The notes below the pieces were generated by a model. The model saw only the letters and a program-made list of their open reading frames with translations, was not told the DNA's origin and ran no database searches. The translations under genes and the position numbers were made by a program. This document shows positions 6,428 through 14,393 of a stretch of 43,148 bases of DNA, piece after piece; position 1 is the stretch's first letter; every line of letters begins with the position of its first letter. The DNA comes from a virus: positions 1 to 43,148 of IMG/VR virus record IMGVR_UViG_3300025282_002918; one strand, written 5' to 3'.

Positions 6428-8188
6428 ATGAGCAGGAGTGCTGTCGAGCTTGCCGTCCAAAACGCCAAACACAACCAAAGAATCCTCTGCCCTGCCTGCG
6501 GCCCTACCCGTAAAAAGTCTAAACAAAAAACATTGAGCATCACCGTCGAGCCTGACGGGACCAAACTTTTTTGCTGCCATCACTGCGATATCAGCGGTCG
6601 AATCTCAGAAAAACCGCGCCCCTTAATTGACCCGCTCGATGAATTCCTGCAATCCGTTCCGGGCCATCCCAACGTCATTGAACTCCCGAGTGCCACACAC
6701 GACCGCGAGCTTGAGCAGTTCATGGAATCTCGCGGAATCTCTAGGGAAACCTATCAGAATTTCGGCGTGACCAGCGACATCCGCTGGTTCGATAAAAAAG
6801 CCGGTGAACAACTGGCGGTCGGTTTCACTTATGGCGATCCTGCCGAACCGAGTGCGATCAAGTGGCGCTCACTGAAAAGCAAAGCCTTTACCCAGACAGG
6901 TGCAGCGCAAACTTTTTATGGCCTTGAAAAACTGCCCAAAGACATGAGCGATATGACCCTCGTTATCTGCGAGGGCGAAATCGATTGTCTCAGCGTAGCG
7001 CAGGCATTTTCTGCTACTGATACAGAAGTGGCGGTGGTGAGTGTACCGAATGGCGCTCCAGCCAAACCTGTACGGCATGATGATGGCATCAAGTTCAACT
7101 ACCTGTGGGAGGCAAGGGAATTACTGGAATCGAGTAGCAGAATTATCCTTGCCACTGACCACGACCAGCCCGGAGACAATCTCAAGCAGGAGATCGCCCG
7201 CAGGGTAGGGCGAGGACGATGCTGGGAGGTTGAATTCAGCACCGAACTCAAGGATGCCAACGCGGTCCTGTGCGCCGAAGGCCCGGAACGATTGCGGGAA
7301 ATTATCGAGGCGGCCACACCAATGCCGCTGGCCGGTGTGTTCAGCGCCAAGGATTATGAGGAACAGGTGGAGGAAATTTTCGATGCCGGTGGTACAGGCA
7401 AGGGCTTGAGTACGGGTTTCAAATCGCTTGATAAAATCCTGACGATTGCCCCCGGCTTATACGTTATTACTGGCATGGCAGGTCATGGTAAATCTTCCCT
7501 GATAGACAATCTGTTGCTCAACACGAGCGAGCAGCACGGCTACCGGTGGGCAGTTTGCTCGATGGAAAACCCGGTCCCGATTCATATCTTGAAACTGGCT
7601 GCCCTGAAAACGCAGAAGCCATTTTTTGAAGGGCCAACCGAACGGATGTCCAAACAGGAATTGCGTGAATCTATAGACTGGATCAACGACCGGTTTTGTT
7701 TTTTGGAAAACAAGGACGGGGAAGTCGCCACCATCGATTCCATTATCCGCAGAAGCCGTGATGCATTGCTCAGGCTGGGTATCAACGGCTTGTTAATCGA
7801 TCCTTATAACTTCTTGGAACCTACCAATAAAAACACGAACGAGCATCAGGAAATCAGTGCCAATTTGTCAAAAATAATTTCATTTTCGCAGGAAGCGAAC
7901 CTGACGGTATTTTTTGTCGCACACCCCACCAAGCAATACCCGCAGGGTGAGAAGGAAAAACCGGTTGATGGAAACGCGATTTCTGGCAGCTATTCTTGGG
8001 CGTCCAAGACAGACTTCGGGGTTACGCTGTTTAGGACCAACGATCCGAACGATCACACGCCTGAAGTCATCGTTTGGAAATCGCGGTTTAACTGGATCGC
8101 GCAGCGCGGATCGCAAAAATTATCCTACGATGTTGCGACCGGAAAGATGAGCGATATCAGGGATGATTTTGATTGGTCCGTAAGTTAG
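6428..8188 (+). CDS. Bifunctional DNA primase-helicase (T7 gp4-like)
   Basis: 586 residues in three parts. A zinc-binding domain has CPAC at 21-24 and CCHHC at 49-53. A TOPRIM primase core has VICEGEIDCLS near 179-189, TDHDQPGD at 243-250, and KDANAVL near 275. A RecA-fold DnaB-type helicase has Walker A GMAGHGKSS at about 349-357, the Walker B segment LLIDPYNFLEP, and an AHPTKQYP arginine/His region later. It primes and unwinds the phage fork, presumably with host polymerase because none is seen here. The ATG follows AAGAGGATATCGCC. The stop overlaps the convergent minus-strand gene by 4 bases. Confidence 0.93.
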   Translation: MSRSAVELAVQNAKHNQRILCPACGPTRKKSKQKTLSITVEPDGTKLFCCHHCDISGRISEKPRPLIDPLDEFLQSVPGHPNVIELPSATHDRELEQFMESRGISRETYQNFGVTSDIRWFDKKAGEQLAVGFTYGDPAEPSAIKWRSLKSKAFTQTGAAQTFYGLEKLPKDMSDMTLVICEGEIDCLSVAQAFSATDTEVAVVSVPNGAPAKPVRHDDGIKFNYLWEARELLESSSRIILATDHDQPGDNLKQEIARRVGRGRCWEVEFSTELKDANAVLCAEGPERLREIIEAATPMPLAGVFSAKDYEEQVEEIFDAGGTGKGLSTGFKSLDKILTIAPGLYVITGMAGHGKSSLIDNLLLNTSEQHGYRWAVCSMENPVPIHILKLAALKTQKPFFEGPTERMSKQELRESIDWINDRFCFLENKDGEVATIDSIIRRSRDALLRLGINGLLIDPYNFLEPTNKNTNEHQEISANLSKIISFSQEANLTVFFVAHPTKQYPQGEKEKPVDGNAISGSYSWASKTDFGVTLFRTNDPNDHTPEVIVWKSRFNWIAQRGSQKLSYDVATGKMSDIRDDFDWSVS

Positions 8189-8466
8189 AGCAATCCGTTG
8201 TTGCGCGCAATCGTCACCAGATCGTCAGCCAGCCGCTTGTTTTTTTCGATGAGGTCATCCCGCAACGCGATCAGATCGGTGCGCAGCGTTTGAATCTGAG
8301 GCTGTAATACATCCAAGATCGCTGCCGCTTGGGTTAATCGCTCAATGCTCTCCCGGTAGCTGCACTGTGATTCCTCCTGTTGCTGGCGCAACAGTTCGTT
8401 GTGCTGATGCCACGCCTGAGCGTTGTCTGAATCGATCAGATCGTCATCGTGTTGGTTGTTGGTCAT
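8185..8466 (-). CDS. Hypothetical coiled-coil protein
   Basis: A 93-residue hydrophilic protein. An Asp/His/Gln-rich N-terminus is followed by a heptad-like helix from about residue 40 to 90 (LDVLQPQIQTLRTDLIAL and onward). A good AGAGGAATCC ribosome binding site precedes the ATG. It is the last gene of the right-hand leftward operon and converges on the primase-helicase with a 4-base overlap. There is no terminator between the two. Function unknown. Confidence 0.75.
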   Translation of the reverse strand: MTNNQHDDDLIDSDNAQAWHQHNELLRQQQEESQCSYRESIERLTQAAAILDVLQPQIQTLRTDLIALRDDLIEKNKRLADDLVTIARNNGLL

Positions 8467-8478
8467 TTGGATTCCTCT

Positions 8479-8988
8479 TCATTCAGGGTTAGACATGAGA
8501 CTCTCAGGATTCAGGCTGACCCTGTGGTCTCGATCATTGAAACATACTCGCACGTCACCAAAGTCCATGACGAATAGATCGGTGTAAGGTGAGTTCCAAC
8601 GAATGGGACCATTCTCTACTGGCGGTTGGGTGCGGACCTGCACGAATTCTATTTCGACAGGAAGTTTCGTAACTGCTGTATTTATGCGCTGCCCCCACCA
8701 CCAGACTAAGTTTCGGCTCGCCTTGAAATCGTCAATAGTATCTCGCGTGAATACCAAATCATCAATGGTTATCGCAACGTCCAAAATGGTGCTGAAGACT
8801 TCTTCAATCTTTTCATTGAGGATTGCTGTGCCCATCCTTCGCAATAGCGTTCCGGTCCTGACAAACACCTGCGCCATTTCGCTCTGCAGTTCCGCAGTAG
8901 TTACCGCTTCACCGCCGAAACCTTCCTCGCCATCAACCGCTGCCATGATTTCCATGTCTCTCAGTTCAGCCTTCGTCGGCTTTGTCAT
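8479..8988 (-). CDS. Hypothetical protein
   Basis: 169 residues from the ATG at 8988, which lies behind AAGGAGGAATACAA. The frame extends further up, but that part overlaps the preceding gene. A helical N-terminal half (MTKPTKAELRDMEIMAAV, then LLRRMGTAILNEKIEEVF) leads into a strand-rich end with IEFVQVRTQPPVENGPIRW. No family recognised. Confidence 0.72.
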   Translation of the reverse strand: MTKPTKAELRDMEIMAAVDGEEGFGGEAVTTAELQSEMAQVFVRTGTLLRRMGTAILNEKIEEVFSTILDVAITIDDLVFTRDTIDDFKASRNLVWWWGQRINTAVTKLPVEIEFVQVRTQPPVENGPIRWNSPYTDLFVMDFGDVRVCFNDRDHRVSLNPESLMSNPE

Positions 8989-9005
8989 TTGTATTCCTCC
9001 TTTTT

Positions 9006-9404
9006 CTAAGCGGCCAGAAACATCCCAATCGTCCCATCGGACCTTAGCCAGATTTGCTCGATAAAGTAGTGCCATGTGCCAGCTTGATTGAGAACATCCG
9101 CGACAGCGCGTTTGGCACTGGCTATGTCCACATAGCCATTAACGACCTTGATTTTTTCCTGCGAAACCCAAACCTTGTATTCTTTTTCTACGTTCGGCTT
9201 CCAGTTTTTGTAATCGTAGGCTTGTTCGCTGAGAGCATATTCCCCATCGGGAATTTCCCCAATGGCCTCGGACCCGACCTTGTTGGTTTCGACAAAAACA
9301 GGGTAGCCATCATCAGCAATTTCATCGGACTCATAGCCGATGCTCCAGTTGATTTGGGATGCTTCGTAATCCCACTCTCGATTGATGTCGTTCAGCAAAC
9401 CCAT
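9006..9404 (-). CDS. Hypothetical acidic protein
   Basis: 132 residues, acidic and rich in aromatic residues (WDYEASQINWSIGYESDE, YKVWVSQEKIKVVNGYVD). It alternates polar and hydrophobic residues, suggesting a small beta-rich fold. An AGAGAGGAG ribosome binding site lies upstream. Its stop is two bases before the next gene's control region and overlaps that gene's upstream frame. No function can be assigned. Confidence 0.72.
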   Translation of the reverse strand: MGLLNDINREWDYEASQINWSIGYESDEIADDGYPVFVETNKVGSEAIGEIPDGEYALSEQAYDYKNWKPNVEKEYKVWVSQEKIKVVNGYVDIASAKRAVADVLNQAGTWHYFIEQIWLRSDGTIGMFLAA

Positions 9405-9405
9405 G

Positions 9406-9759
9406 TCAATTCACTCCTCTCTCTTCATCTTCTAGGACTTTCTTGATAGCTTGGTTTCGGGGAGTCTTGCCTAGATGTCGCAGAGCGAAATAAGCCATCA
9501 GTTGATCAACCTCAAACTTTTTCAGCTTCAGAATCCTATAAATAACAATGCTTACATCTTCGCTCATGTCTCCGATCTGCGGGTCAACCATAGGCGAACC
9601 ATCAAGCTCACCAAGTAACATATGAATGAACCTTTTCCTTTCTTCACGATTATAATCAGCCATAGCATTGTCGAAGTTAATGCTTTTGTATCCCCTGAAC
9701 GAACCGTCCGGGTTCTTCACTTCTTCCATATCGTCAAAATTTTCTATTCTCGGTTTCAT
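9406..9759 (-). CDS. Hypothetical protein
   Basis: 117 residues, largely helical. The N-terminus MKPRIENFDDMEEVKNPDGS is followed by a charged middle (YNREERKRFIHMLL) and a C-terminal helix. The ATG is preceded by CTAGGAGGACATGAC, an excellent ribosome binding site of the GAGGAC type shared by several genes here. Function unknown. Confidence 0.72.
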   Translation of the reverse strand: MKPRIENFDDMEEVKNPDGSFRGYKSINFDNAMADYNREERKRFIHMLLGELDGSPMVDPQIGDMSEDVSIVIYRILKLKKFEVDQLMAYFALRHLGKTPRNQAIKKVLEDEERGVN

Positions 9760-9779
9760 GTCATGTCCTCCTAGTCGTT

Positions 9780-9869
9780 CTAGTCGTTGAAATAAGTGAT
9801 TGCTAAGGGAAGCAACACCACGCCCATTACAAAAAATGGTTCGGCAAAAAAATTCATAAAATCAATCAT
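9780..9869 (-). CDS. Very small single-span membrane protein
   Basis: A 29-residue ORF (start MIDFMNFFAEPFF, end ITYFND) dominated by one hydrophobic stretch, so probably one membrane span. Its ATG is four bases after the stop of the upstream gene and sits behind GAGGACTAAACC, the same leader used by the genes at 10535 and 15191. That leader is the main evidence that it is translated. Role unknown; it may be a small membrane-active early protein. Confidence 0.5.
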   Translation of the reverse strand: MIDFMNFFAEPFFVMGVVLLPLAITYFND

Positions 9870-9872
9870 GGT

Positions 9873-10535
9873 TTAGTCCTCAGTAAGATCATGGCCCATA
9901 GCTATCAATGTTGGCCGAAAAAACCCATTGTTAAAGCGTGACATTTCATCTACCGTAGCTCCTGAAGCAATCGCTTCTGCTACTTTTTTCTTTTTTTCCT
10001 CAAAAGCCCGCTCGTGTGTCAATTCTTGCACCCATTCCATCCACGTTCGCTCCTCAGAATAGCGCCATTGAATGTGGTTGCCCGAGGCTTTTTTTCTGCC
10101 GCCCCCGTCAAGGTGAATCCATCCGCCTCGCAGAATCCCGGTGAATTCTTGCTGGCCCATCTTCGTTGGTCGGCGGCGCGATCCACCCCAAATCGTGAAG
10201 TGACCGCTTACCTTTCGACCTTCCTCTGCCTTGGGCTTGCACTTAGCTGCGCCGCGGCGCTCATCACGTTCCGCCTCGGTCAGATCGTCCCAGCGTTCGA
10301 CAAGGTATTCAACGTCGTAAAATTTGACCTCGTTGAACCAAGTGCCGCCAGAATGATGCCATTCAAACGACGGCCAGAAACCACTCTTGGCAAGGTACAT
10401 CGCAAGCGTTCGTGTCTCCTTCCAGCCACCTTCGCGCAGTAACTCGACGGTCCAGCGTGATAACGGGCGCACCCCATTGCTGTAGGCATCAATGGCGTTG
10501 TTGCTCATCCCAAAATCTAAGTCATAGCCAGCCAT
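9873..10535 (-). CDS. Hypothetical phage protein
   Basis: 220 residues from the ATG at 10535 behind AGAGGACTAAAC. The N-terminus MAGYDLDFGMSNNAIDAYS, then GVRPLSRWT, reads like a conserved phage protein that I have seen but cannot name. The middle is basic (KCKPKAEEGRKVSGHF) with Gly/Trp-rich segments (IWGGSRRRP, RGGWIHLDGGGRKK), and the end is helical (FEEKKKKVAEAIASGATV). The longer frame upstream would overlap the next gene's end and is not used. Confidence 0.72.
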   Translation of the reverse strand: MAGYDLDFGMSNNAIDAYSNGVRPLSRWTVELLREGGWKETRTLAMYLAKSGFWPSFEWHHSGGTWFNEVKFYDVEYLVERWDDLTEAERDERRGAAKCKPKAEEGRKVSGHFTIWGGSRRRPTKMGQQEFTGILRGGWIHLDGGGRKKASGNHIQWRYSEERTWMEWVQELTHERAFEEKKKKVAEAIASGATVDEMSRFNNGFFRPTLIAMGHDLTED

Positions 10536-10537
10536 GT

Positions 10538-10807
10538 TTAGTCCTCTGAGTCGATTTGTAAATGGAGTTCGCCGTTGAAAAAAATAAACTTCGTGATCCA
10601 TTTCGATTTTTCATGGTCAACAATTCTGTAGCCATTCTCGTCCTTTTTAAGCCGTCCATTTTTGTGCTTCTTGTACACATATTCTCGTTCCTGATACTCA
10701 AGCGATGACTCAGTGATCAGGTCTGAATCTACAGTCATGCTGTACTTTGTCTGCACAAAATCCGCGACTGCCTCGATGACTTCGTAAGTTGATAAGCTAA
10801 TTCTCAT
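10538..10807 (-). CDS. Hypothetical protein
   Basis: 89 residues (MRISLSTYEVIEAVADFVQT...). An N-terminal helix is followed by basic, strand-forming segments ending FIFFNGELHLQIDSED. The ATG at 10807 follows GAGGACAAATGAA. A TTG further up is the only alternative. It lies directly downstream of a stem-loop and an ACCAAAC leader element. Function unknown. Confidence 0.72.
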   Translation of the reverse strand: MRISLSTYEVIEAVADFVQTKYSMTVDSDLITESSLEYQEREYVYKKHKNGRLKKDENGYRIVDHEKSKWITKFIFFNGELHLQIDSED

Positions 10808-10835
10808 TTCATTTGTCCTCGTTTGGTTTTCCAAG

Positions 10836-10856
10836 ACCGCTGACCTCTCCAGCGGT
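10836..10856 (-). terminator. Stem-loop between zinc-ribbon gene and 10538-10807
   Basis: ACCGCT at 10836-10841 pairs with AGCGGT at 10851-10856. It lies at the position where other junctions of this operon have a terminator-like stem, and is followed on the minus strand by CTTGG, so the T run is poor. It may be a weak terminator or a processing site. Confidence 0.4.
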
Positions 10857-10876
10857 TTCGACTGATAACCAATCAG

Positions 10877-11047
10877 TTACTCGTCAGTTGGAATTAAAAA
10901 ATCTTGCTTATCAACCATTGCTTTGCATCCAAGGCAAGTTATAGCGCCCCAAGCAAAGTGATAAACAATTGCATGATGCTCACAAATCGGGCACTGGATT
11001 GCTTTTCCGTTAGCCCCAGCCCGCGTGTATCTATCAACCTTTTTCAT
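10877..11047 (-). CDS. Small zinc-ribbon protein
   Basis: A 56-residue ORF (MKKVDRYTRAGANG...) with CPICEHH and CLGCK 18 residues apart, a zinc-ribbon pair. An AGAGGAGAAAGTG ribosome binding site makes the ATG at 11047 convincing. A possible promoter with TTGCAA and TATAGG elements lies at about 11094-11120 on the minus strand, so it may be transcribed separately from the helicase gene. Role unknown, perhaps DNA- or RNA polymerase-binding. Confidence 0.68.
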   Translation of the reverse strand: MKKVDRYTRAGANGKAIQCPICEHHAIVYHFAWGAITCLGCKAMVDKQDFLIPTDE

Positions 11048-11139
11048 CACTTTCTCCTCTTGCCCTCTTGGTTTAGCCCTTAATGAAAAACAATCCTATA
11101 CGAAACAATTGAACATTGCAACCTGGTGCAACAAAAGTG

Positions 11140-13125
11140 CTAGCTGCAATACTTTGCGTAGCACACCGGTCCGATCCCGCGTTCAATCGATTCCTCATTC
11201 TCAAGATGGGTGTTGCAGAATCCGCATGTGCCGACCAAGCGCCCATAAGCGGCAGCGGCAGCGACGTGATCCTCTACGATGGTTTGCAGTGCCTCACCGA
11301 TCTGACCGCAATAGAGGCCACCGGGTCGCTGGTTGCCATATCGGTTTTGGTCCCCGTAGATGGCGCAGTCGGTCACAAACGACCAACCCGAATACTTGCC
11401 ATCATCGACGTGCCGGATATAAACCTTCAGCCGTGTGTCACCACCCGGCACGGCGTAACGCCCTGAAGGTATCTGCCGCAGGTCGATCTCACGCACCTCG
11501 TCCTTAGCCTCGACGTTGAACGCTTCAGCCAGTTCCTCGATGGTTGGTGTACGGCTCACCGTTTGCGGCTGTGACACGGCCTCTGGGGACGGTTGAACGT
11601 AGGTGTCGAGCACGGTGTCAGTGATGCTCTGTTTACTCACCACCAATTCGATGACGCGAGCATCGAGCGAGTGATCGATCACGATGTGCTGACACAAAAC
11701 GCTGTCACGCTGCCCAATTCGACAAAGTCTATCTTCGGCTTGATTCAGGCTTCCGCTGACCCAATCCAATTCTGCGAACACGCAAATGCTGGCTCGGATT
11801 AGGGTCAACCCAACACCCGCGGCTCCTATGGTACCGATGAACACGTCGGCTTTGCCGGATTGAAAATCGTCCACTGCGGCTTGCCGGTGATCCTGCGAAT
11901 GCCCGCCATGAAGCGTCACCACGCTGCGCGAGTCCTCCAAGCCCTTCTCAATAGCTTCAACCACGTCATGGTGGTGGGCGAAAACCACCACAGGCTCATC
12001 GATTGCCAAAAGGTGATCGACAACCGCTGGCACCTTTGCCAGCGCGGTGGCGTGGCGGACCCTTGAGATTTCCTCAAACCTGACGCGATCACCCTTGCTG
12101 ATCTCCAGCAAAGCATCACCCATCGTGGCAAACGACGCCTCATCGGCCAGCACATCGTCGTAGCCATCCGAAGGCAGCACGATCACTTGCCGACGTTTCG
12201 CTGGCAGGTCGGGCAGCACCGCTGATTTTTCACGGCGAAGCATGATGGTTGAACGCAGCCGCTCGCGCAATTCATCAAGATTCGATGACCCGTCAAAATC
12301 CCAACCAAAATTATTTTTGTGGGCGTTGGCGTAACGCTTCGCAAAACCCATAAAATTGCCAAATTCTTTCTGATCTAAATATCCGGCAACGGGTTGGATT
12401 TCAATGGGCCTATTCGGTATCGGTGTCCCGGTTAAGGCGTAGCGTCGTTTCGCCTTGATTTTCAGCGCCACCTTGGTGCGGGCCGCTCGGTTGTTTTTTA
12501 GGAAATGAGACTCGTCAAACACCACACAGCCCCACGTCCGCGACAACAGCGCCGATTTATGTTTGTTCAATACATCGTAGTTGATAATCACTATGTCTGG
12601 GTCAGCGGGGAACGGTGTTTTGCCGCCGTTCACCACGGCTATACAACGCGGTTCGGCCAGCCATTTTTCAGTCTCGCGCAGCCAGTTTATTTTAAGGCTG
12701 GACTTGCAGACGATCAAAACGGTCTTGGGCCGCTCAAGATTCAGCAATCCCAAAATTTGGATCGTCTTGCCAAGACCCATCGGATCGGCCAGCAAGACCG
12801 ATTCATGCTCCGCCAGAAACTTGATCCCGGCGAGTTGGTAAGGGAAGTATCTCAAGCCGTCAGGCACCGGCACGTCGAACCCTGCGGGCGCTGTGATCGC
12901 TTGCGAATCGGCAATGATCGAGGCATCGATTTTTTTATCGTTCCACTTGCTGATCTGCCATTCATCTTTGAATTTTCCGACCGAGTAACCGGCGGCCTTG
13001 ATCGCCTGTTTTTCAGCGCGCCAGAATGCCCAAAAGTCATCGGCATTTTCCGGCAGCGGTGACGATGAAACGGTGCGACCGTCGCCAATCGTTTTTGGTT
13101 CGGAAAATTTTAGTTTGAGTTTCAT
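11140..13125 (-). CDS. SNF2-family DNA helicase/translocase
   Basis: 661 residues from the ATG at 13125 behind AGAGGACAAAATT. An N-terminal region precedes the two RecA-like lobes: FPYQLAGIKFL (Q-like motif), LLADPMGLGKT (Walker A, about 114-121), VVFDESHFLKN (DESH box, about 204-207), ALTGTPIPN, GTIGAAGVGLTL (motif V) and QAEDRLCRIGQ (motif VI). After a linker, the C-terminus has GTCGFCNTHLENEESIERGIGPVC-type cysteines, a zinc-binding tail I associate with DUF6011. It should translocate on duplex DNA with ATP, in replication fork remodelling or protein displacement. It is the largest early gene, flanked on both sides by the repeated junction modules. Confidence 0.9.
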   Translation of the reverse strand: MKLKLKFSEPKTIGDGRTVSSSPLPENADDFWAFWRAEKQAIKAAGYSVGKFKDEWQISKWNDKKIDASIIADSQAITAPAGFDVPVPDGLRYFPYQLAGIKFLAEHESVLLADPMGLGKTIQILGLLNLERPKTVLIVCKSSLKINWLRETEKWLAEPRCIAVVNGGKTPFPADPDIVIINYDVLNKHKSALLSRTWGCVVFDESHFLKNNRAARTKVALKIKAKRRYALTGTPIPNRPIEIQPVAGYLDQKEFGNFMGFAKRYANAHKNNFGWDFDGSSNLDELRERLRSTIMLRREKSAVLPDLPAKRRQVIVLPSDGYDDVLADEASFATMGDALLEISKGDRVRFEEISRVRHATALAKVPAVVDHLLAIDEPVVVFAHHHDVVEAIEKGLEDSRSVVTLHGGHSQDHRQAAVDDFQSGKADVFIGTIGAAGVGLTLIRASICVFAELDWVSGSLNQAEDRLCRIGQRDSVLCQHIVIDHSLDARVIELVVSKQSITDTVLDTYVQPSPEAVSQPQTVSRTPTIEELAEAFNVEAKDEVREIDLRQIPSGRYAVPGGDTRLKVYIRHVDDGKYSGWSFVTDCAIYGDQNRYGNQRPGGLYCGQIGEALQTIVEDHVAAAAAYGRLVGTCGFCNTHLENEESIERGIGPVCYAKYCS

Positions 13126-13143
13126 AATTTTGTCCTCTGGTTT

Positions 13144-13182
13144 CACCCAAAAACCCCAGACTGGCCGGGGTTAATAGGGGTG
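13144..13182 (-). terminator. Junction module E: nested terminator stem
   Basis: On the minus strand an outer CACCC/GGGTG stem (13178-13182 with 13144-13148) encloses AACCCC/GGGGTT (13167-13172 with 13152-13157) followed by a T run. It sits between the helicase start and the preceding gene's stop. It belongs to the same family as the elements at 13520, 14394, 15224 and 15887. Confidence 0.6.
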
Positions 13183-13198
13183 AATATGTCAACGTCGG

Positions 13199-13483
13199 TT
13201 AATTCTGCATATGCTGGTTTTTGATCAGGTTTTTAAGCACCCGAACGTCTTTTTTCACTCCGTCCACCTCGACCCGCAATTGATAGTAGGTATTTTTCCG
13301 GCTTTGCGTCATAGCCTGAGAAACGGAGACATCATCGAACTGATAATGATTATCAAATTCTTGCCTGCGACGTTGCCCCAGATTCCCATTGTCGCCGCTC
13401 CACATATAACAGCCCTTGTGCTTTTCGTGCGTCAGCAAGATATTCTCAATCTCACCAATTTGATCCTTTGTTAAGCTAGTCAT
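13199..13483 (-). CDS. Hypothetical protein
   Basis: 94 residues from the ATG at 13483 (MTSLTKDQIGEIENILL), with AGGGGAAACATGAC upstream. It has an N-terminal helix, an aromatic/Gly segment (GCYMWSGDNGN), and a basic C-terminal helix (KKDVRVLKNLIKN). The upstream extension runs through the terminator module and is excluded. Function unknown. Confidence 0.68.
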   Translation of the reverse strand: MTSLTKDQIGEIENILLTHEKHKGCYMWSGDNGNLGQRRRQEFDNHYQFDDVSVSQAMTQSRKNTYYQLRVEVDGVKKDVRVLKNLIKNQHMQN

Positions 13484-13519
13484 GTCATGTTTCCCCTGTG
13501 TTGGTTTGGTTGATCCTTG

Positions 13520-13560
13520 CACCCCAAAACCCCAGACAAGCCGGGGTAGTGGGGGGGGTG
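13520..13560 (-). terminator. Junction module D: nested terminator stem
   Basis: An outer CACCCC/GGGGTG pair (13520-13525 with 13555-13560) encloses ACCCC/GGGGT (13529-13533 with 13543-13547) with TTTT on the minus-strand 3' side. It is followed by the leader GGATCAACCAAACC, which is also present after module A. Confidence 0.6.
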
Positions 13561-13581
13561 AATATGTCAACCAGTATTTTC

Positions 13582-13746
13582 TTATTGATGCTTCCAATGC
13601 TCAGGCCATTTGATGGCTGCGTTCAAGGCTTTCAAGTCGCTGATCTTTGTTCTGAAGAGCTTTTTACGCATCTTGTTAATTGCCTCGTCAGTCCAGCCCT
13701 GTTCTCTTCGTTTCATCGTGATCATAAAAATTAATTTTTCTTTCAT
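13582..13746 (-). CDS. Small hypothetical protein
   Basis: 54 residues from the ATG at 13746 (MKEKLIFMITMKRREQGW, then TDEAINKMRKKLF), basic and helical, ending IKWPEHWKHQ. The leader AATCAAACCAACGAGGAC precedes it, matching the operon's recurrent leader. It could be a small DNA-binding protein. No family recognised. Confidence 0.62.
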   Translation of the reverse strand: MKEKLIFMITMKRREQGWTDEAINKMRKKLFRTKISDLKALNAAIKWPEHWKHQ

Positions 13747-13815
13747 GTAATGTCCTCGTTGGTTTGATTGAAATCTGGGATAGCTTAAACGATACACTAG
13801 AACAAAGCAACAACA

Positions 13816-13857
13816 TGAGAGCAGGAGTGCAGCGCGTGAGAGCAGGAGTGCAGCGCG
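13816..13857. repeat. Two tandem copies of a 21-nt repeat
   Basis: Units at 13816-13836 and 13837-13857 are identical, and a third partial copy (TGAGAG) follows. They may be an operator-like array or a slippage product upstream of the small gene at 13746. Confidence 0.75.
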
Positions 13858-14035
13858 TGAGAGTATGAGAATAATGACCGGGTAAGGGCGGCTATCAATG
13901 ACCCGGGCGGCTGTACTAGGTGAGACTGTCCGGTGTTTGCTTGTTGCTTGTTAGACCGCCCCAGTGGCCGCCTATACGACGATCAGGCTGTACCCTATGG
14001 GTAAGTACCCCTTAGCGCGTTAAAACCTTACAGGC

Positions 14036-14063
14036 AAAAAAAAGGGGCCGCATTAGCGGCCCC
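14036..14063 (-). terminator. Strong intrinsic terminator after 14081-14356
   Basis: GGGGCCGC at 14044-14051 pairs with GCGGCCCC at 14056-14063 (8 bp, 4-base loop). The plus-strand A run at 14036-14043 gives eight Ts on the minus strand. It is the best terminator of the leftward region. Confidence 0.85.
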
Positions 14064-14080
14064 CACTGGTAGCGTATAGA

Positions 14081-14356
14081 TTACGCTTGGCTGGTCGGCG
14101 GGTTCAATAACTTATTGACCGCTCGCATATTGACAATAGCGACAACAGCCAATGCCCGCGGATGCCGCTCAAACATCAACCGGATACGCTGCGGGTAGTA
14201 GCCTGATATGCCACGCACTATCCGCTCACAGTAAGGCGGCACTACGCGCCGGGTGGTGTGTGCGCCGCTACCATTGACCCACTCCGAAGTCAGGACAGCG
14301 CCGCCGCGGCTGTGCAATTCCCGTATGGCGTCAAATTGCCTTTTTGTAATATTCAT
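14081..14356 (-). CDS. Hypothetical protein
   Basis: 91 residues (MNITKRQFDAIRELHSRGG...), basic. The N-terminal helix is followed by the conserved-looking segment GAHTTRRVVPPYCERIVRGI and a hydrophobic helix (LAVVAIVNMRAVNKLL). AAAAGGGGTCC lies upstream of the ATG. Its stop codon lies in a CAAGCGTAA-TATACGCTACC motif that is repeated at the stop of the next gene (14448). Function unknown. Confidence 0.68.
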   Translation of the reverse strand: MNITKRQFDAIRELHSRGGAVLTSEWVNGSGAHTTRRVVPPYCERIVRGISGYYPQRIRLMFERHPRALAVVAIVNMRAVNKLLNPPTSQA

Positions 14357-14393
14357 CTATTGGACCCCTTTTGGTTTAGGTTACAAAATCTTG

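Larger units (their letters stand above)
13747..14080. other. Gene-free control region in the leftward operon
   Basis: 334 bases with no convincing ORF. It contains a tandem 21-nt direct repeat (13816-13836 and 13837-13857, core GAGAGCAGGAGTGCAGCGCG), a second imperfect direct repeat around AATGACC(C)GGG near 13872 and 13897, and a small palindrome TACCCTATGGGTA at 13991-14003. It ends with a strong minus-strand terminator at 14036-14063. With the terminator isolating it from upstream genes, it is a good place for a promoter driving 13746 to 8185. Confidence 0.5.

Noticed and set aside
9771-9789. CTAGTCGTT repeated twice as an attachment site or CRISPR-like repeat
   Set aside because: It is only two 9-base copies at a gene end next to a ribosome binding site; too short and isolated to mean more than a local duplication.
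12505-13062. 185-codon plus-strand ORF over the SNF2 helicase gene
   Set aside because: It is antisense to conserved helicase motifs, with no ribosome binding site or family pattern.
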